A DNA stretch of 25,104 nucleotides, taken from positions 1-25,104 of the forward strand of contig PHAM01000028.1 of assembly GCA_002841685.1 (NCBI GenBank). The letters run 5' to 3'. The notes beneath the pieces were generated by a model, which made no database searches, was not told the DNA's origin, and saw only the letters and a program-made list of their open reading frames with translations. Every line of letters starts with the position of its first letter. Position 1 is the first letter of the stretch. This DNA comes from Elusimicrobia bacterium HGW-Elusimicrobia-2. Its GTDB lineage: Bacteria > CG03. Below are positions 22,417 through 25,104 of this stretch, one piece after another. The translations under genes and the position numbers were made by a program.

Positions 22417-22659
22417 ATGAGAACGAGCGTAATCCAAACTTTATCTCTGCCGCCTGAGATGATTGAACAGGCAACGAAAATTGCTAAAGAAGAAGGAATG
22501 ACAAAAAGCGAGCTTTTTAGAGAAGCATTTAGACAATTTATGAGAAGGAGAAGATGGGAACACATTCGCGAATATGGAGCCCAAAAAGCAGCGCACCTTG
22601 GAATAAAAGATGAACAAGATATAGAAAAGCTTGTTGATGAATATCGTTCTGGTAAGTAA
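22417..22659 (+). CDS. Ribbon-helix-helix antitoxin (CopG-like)
   Basis: This 80-residue protein has the ribbon-helix-helix layout: a short N-terminal strand (RTSVIQTLSLP, residues 2-12), helix A (PEMIEQATKIAKEEG), the turn MTKSEL, and helix B (FREAFRQFMRRR). An acidic C-terminal tail (KDEQDIEKLVDEY) probably wraps the toxin. Such proteins dimerise, bind the operator of their own promoter and neutralise a partner toxin. The ribosome site AAGGAGGAG (22405-22413) is the best in the window. A PIN toxin begins 8 bp downstream. Base composition is clearly richer in A+T than the flanking host genes, suggesting recent acquisition. The helix repeat RRRRW is strongly basic. Confidence 0.88.
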   Translation: MRTSVIQTLSLPPEMIEQATKIAKEEGMTKSELFREAFRQFMRRRRWEHIREYGAQKAAHLGIKDEQDIEKLVDEYRSGK

Positions 22660-22667
22660 ATAAACCT

Positions 22668-23072
22668 TTGGACAAAGTAGTAGTAGATACCAATGTTTTG
22701 ATTTCTGCTGCTTTATTTGGGGGAAATCCTGAAAAGATATTAGACCTGGTGCAGGAAAATAGAATAACCTTGCTGATTTCCGACGAAATACTGGATGAAT
22801 TTAAAAAAGTTTTGCATGAAAAATTTAGTTTTAGTATAGTTGCGGCGTCCCGAGCAGCTTCTGTAATAAAAGAAATAGCCACAATAGTAACCCCAGACCA
22901 AAAACTAAATGTCATAAAACTAAAAGAATCTGACAATAGAATCTTGGAGTGCGCCGCTGCCGGCAACGCTCAGTATATAATTACAGGGGATACAAAACAC
23001 ATCCTGCCTCTAAAGAAATACAAAAAGGTAAAAATTTTAAGACCATCTCAATTTCTAAAATTGATAGAGTGA
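22668..23072 (+). CDS. PIN-domain toxin (putative ribonuclease)
   Basis: PIN toxins are Mg-dependent endoribonucleases that cut tRNA, rRNA or mRNA when their antitoxin is lost. The 134-residue protein resembles the 'putative toxin-antitoxin system toxin component, PIN family'. Four acidic active-site positions are present: Asp7 in VVVDTNVLISA, Glu44 in SDEILDEF, Asp89 in KESDNRILECA and Asp108 in IITGDTKHI. It uses a TTG start 8 bp after the antitoxin; no nearby ATG exists, so synthesis is probably coupled and weak, as suits a toxin. It appears intact. AT-rich like the antitoxin. It ends just before a hairpin facing the convergent TonB-receptor gene. Confidence 0.88.
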   Translation: MDKVVVDTNVLISAALFGGNPEKILDLVQENRITLLISDEILDEFKKVLHEKFSFSIVAASRAASVIKEIATIVTPDQKLNVIKLKESDNRILECAAAGNAQYIITGDTKHILPLKKYKKVKILRPSQFLKLIE

Positions 23073-23084
23073 GACGTCATACAA

Positions 23085-23107
23085 TCTCCCCCTTTCCAAG
23101 GGGGAGA
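23085..23107. terminator. Hairpin between convergent genes, possible bidirectional terminator
   Basis: TCTCCCCCTT (23085-23094) pairs fully with AAGGGGGAGA (23098-23107) around a TCC loop. It lies between the PIN toxin (plus) and the TonB receptor (minus). No long T-run follows on either side, so it may be a palindromic repeat that also ends transcription. Its CCCC..TT/AA..GGGG design is like the hairpin at 7546-7568. Confidence 0.6.
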
Positions 23108-23127
23108 AGTCCGAAGGACAGTAGGGG

Positions 23128-25104
23128 TTAAAATTCCAGTGAAATCCCGGCATTGAAGCTTCTTTCGGGGGAAGGGTAGTAAGAAAATTTGGCGGGAATA
23201 CCCCATGCGGGGATGGGGGGAGAATAATAACCGAGTGTGCTGTATTTTTTGTTCAAGGCGTTTTCTATACCCGCAAATAGCGAAAACGGAGAGTTTTCAC
23301 TTTTGTAGCGCAGGAATAACTCTAAAAGCGTATACGATTTTAATTTGCTCACTTCGTTATTGTAATCTCCGCTTAAATAACAGTTTCCCGTGTGACTTGC
23401 TTTGGCTGACAGCACAAGGCCGCGGACTGGCGATATGTCGGCGGCGATAAAAGCTTTTCCTGCGGGAACAAGGCTGAGCTTTTTGCCTTTGTACTGGCCG
23501 TCTGTAAATTCGGCGGCGCTGCGTGTGTAGTTGCCGTAAAGTTTGCTGTTTTTTGAAATATCCCACGAAGCGCTTAATTCAATCCCGTCGTGTTTTGTTT
23601 CATCAAGATTTTCATTTTGAGACGTGCCGTTGTTCCATGCGATTTCGTTTTTCATGGATATTCTGAAAAGCGTCAGACCGGTTTTCAAATTCTGCAGAAA
23701 ATAAATTTCAGAACCTATCTCAGCACTCTTACCTTTTTCGGCTTCCAGCCCGGCAACGAATTTATTTCCCCAGCCGGAATAAATAGCCTGTTCGTCAGTA
23801 AAAGGACAGCGGTACAAAGTGGAGAATTTCGTAAACACTTTGCTTTTTTGTCCGGGCTTATAGAGAAGTGATATGTCCGCGGCTCCGAGGTCGTGTTTTT
23901 TTGATTCATCGTATTCAACGGCTCCAGCGGCGGTGACTGATATCGCTTTTATTTGGGCGTTTTCGTATCTCCCCCCGGCCGTAAAAATCATATTCTCCGT
24001 TATATCCAGTTTGTTATTCAGATAAAAACCCACGCTGTCTTTTTTCAGTTCCGCAGAAGAAGCCGGTGTTGTTCTCGGCCTGTCGTCAAAACGCTCAAGA
24101 TCAAGGCTCTCCTTATAATAATCAATGCCGCATAAAAATCTGCTGTCATGTTCGCCGAGGCTGTATTTGCGGTTGTAGCGGGGTGTGAAAGCGAAAGTTT
24201 TTATTTTTGAATCCGAAAATCCGCCTGACCAGAAAGACGCCATGTTTGACGCTATATCTTTTTCGCCGTACATAAAGTTTGTCTCAAACAAACCGCCGGC
24301 TATCGCTTTTTCCAGTGAGATATTGGCGTTCATATATTCATTGACGCCGTCGTCATCCGTGTTAGACGCCTGTTTGCGGTCGGCTGCAAGCTGAGCTTCC
24401 GTTAGAGCGCCCGGCATCTGAAAATCCGTCTTGTTAAAAGACAAATCCAGCGAAGCGTTCAGTGAATTGCGGAAACTGCGCGAAATATTAATACCGGCGC
24501 TGTCTGAGCCAAAAGCCGTTCTGTCTCTGTAGCCATCTTTTTTCCGCGACTGGATGTTTAAAAAAATGGAAGATATTTCATCGCTGCTGTTTAGGTTTAA
24601 GGATGTTGTTTTTTCCCCGAACGATCCGAACTTTGCCGAAGCAGGCGCTTTTCCCGGGCCGAAACCTTTTTTCGTGATTATGTTTATCACACCGCCCGCG
24701 GCGTTGTCGCCGTAAAGAGCGCTTCCGGTGCCTCTTATTATTTCTATGCGTTCGATCGAGTCGGGGGCTATCTGGAGCCAGTTGATTGACGCCATGTCCG
24801 GTCGGTTTAATCTTCTGCCGTTGAGAAGAATCAGCGTTTTTCCGAAAGGGTTATCGCCTCCGAAACCCCTCAGGTCAATATTCGCGAGAGATTCATTGCC
24901 CGATGCGCTCCTTAAATGTATCCCCGCGTAATTTTCCAGAATTTCAGCTATGGAATCAGCTCCTGATTTTTCAAGCTCCGCGGAAGTGATGACATCAATG
25001 TTCGCGGCAATCTTTGTTATGTCCTCGTCCCTTCTTTCGGCGGTGACGACAATTGTCGCAACCTCATTTTCCGGAAAATAAGCCTCCGCATGAAAACAGC
25101 ACAC
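23128..25104 (-). CDS. TonB-dependent outer-membrane receptor, N-terminus outside window
   Basis: Reading from the right edge on the minus strand, 658 residues are visible, starting in the last part of a signal peptide (CCFHAEA before YFPENE). A TonB box/plug start follows at about 15-25 (ATIVVTAERR). The plug domain (to about 145) includes DIDVITSAELEKSGADSIAE-type signatures, IDLRGFGG, LILLNGRRLNRP, IERIEIIRGTGSALYGDNAAGGVINI. The rest is a 22-strand type barrel with the C-terminal TonB-receptor box NALNKKYSTLGYYSP and a terminal Phe. Such receptors import siderophores, cobalamin or other large ligands using TonB energy. The substrate cannot be read, and no transporter or regulator is beside it. 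The gene is convergent with the toxin-antitoxin cassette. Confidence 0.93.
   Translation of the reverse strand: MCCFHAEAYFPENEVATIVVTAERRDEDITKIAANIDVITSAELEKSGADSIAEILENYAGIHLRSASGNESLANIDLRGFGGDNPFGKTLILLNGRRLNRPDMASINWLQIAPDSIERIEIIRGTGSALYGDNAAGGVINIITKKGFGPGKAPASAKFGSFGEKTTSLNLNSSDEISSIFLNIQSRKKDGYRDRTAFGSDSAGINISRSFRNSLNASLDLSFNKTDFQMPGALTEAQLAADRKQASNTDDDGVNEYMNANISLEKAIAGGLFETNFMYGEKDIASNMASFWSGGFSDSKIKTFAFTPRYNRKYSLGEHDSRFLCGIDYYKESLDLERFDDRPRTTPASSAELKKDSVGFYLNNKLDITENMIFTAGGRYENAQIKAISVTAAGAVEYDESKKHDLGAADISLLYKPGQKSKVFTKFSTLYRCPFTDEQAIYSGWGNKFVAGLEAEKGKSAEIGSEIYFLQNLKTGLTLFRISMKNEIAWNNGTSQNENLDETKHDGIELSASWDISKNSKLYGNYTRSAAEFTDGQYKGKKLSLVPAGKAFIAADISPVRGLVLSAKASHTGNCYLSGDYNNEVSKLKSYTLLELFLRYKSENSPFSLFAGIENALNKKYSTLGYYSPPIPAWGIPAKFSYYPSPERSFNAGISLEF

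Noticed and set aside
23085-23125. Remnant of a full insertion sequence or MITE
   Set aside because: Only one hairpin is seen, with no target duplication, no inverted termini and no transposase.

Overview
The window looks like a chromosomal stretch from an uncultured Gram-negative bacterium. The evidence for an outer membrane is a TonB-dependent receptor, a PorV/FadL-like outer-membrane barrel and several proteins with signal peptides. Many type IV pilin-like proteins, FG-GAP and fibronectin type III (FN3) surface proteins, and short palindromic intergenic repeats resemble candidate phyla such as Elusimicrobiota or Omnitrophota. That placement is an inference from gene style, not from a marker alignment. 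There is no rRNA, tRNA, transposase gene or CRISPR array.

Layout: (1) 1-6093, pseudopilin locus A: the 3' part of a giant extracellular protein, then a PilV/GspI-like, a PilW/GspJ-like and a short PilX/GspK-like protein. (2) 6163-7541: two membrane-anchored TPR proteins. (3) 7601-11220: surE, uvrB, a zinc-ribbon membrane peptide and coaE. (4) 11338-14266: a tightly packed ftsZ-pilT-pgeF block. (5) 14314-22329, pseudopilin locus B: a PilV/GspI-like protein, a PilX-like protein with a long beta-rich tail, a 1511-residue secreted protein, a PorV-like barrel with a C-terminal TPR, and a PilW/GspJ-like pseudopilin. The large protein carries seven FG-GAP repeats, about six FN3 domains, a ZU5-like domain and a FlgD/T9SS-like C-terminus. 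All five genes overlap or nearly touch. (6) 22355-23107: an AT-rich ribbon-helix-helix/PIN toxin-antitoxin cassette with its own consensus promoter. (7) 23128-25104, minus strand: a TonB-dependent receptor whose N-terminus lies outside the window.

The most interesting theme is the pairing, seen twice, of minor-pilin sets with giant secreted proteins, with a PilT-family ATPase between them. In locus B the giant protein has a calcium-loop seven-bladed propeller, as the tip adhesin PilY1 does in classical minor-pilin operons. It also carries a T9SS-like C-terminal domain and sits next to a PorV-like barrel. This could be a hybrid of pilus-tip display and PorV-dependent surface anchoring.

A second theme is gene expression. 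Three transcription units have a -10 box so close to the ATG that the mRNA should be leaderless. surE and pgeF follow tiny upstream ORFs. Palindromic or REP-like repeats appear to supply promoter -35 boxes and, in one case, the hydrophobic core of a signal peptide. All family assignments come from reading motifs by eye; no database search was possible.
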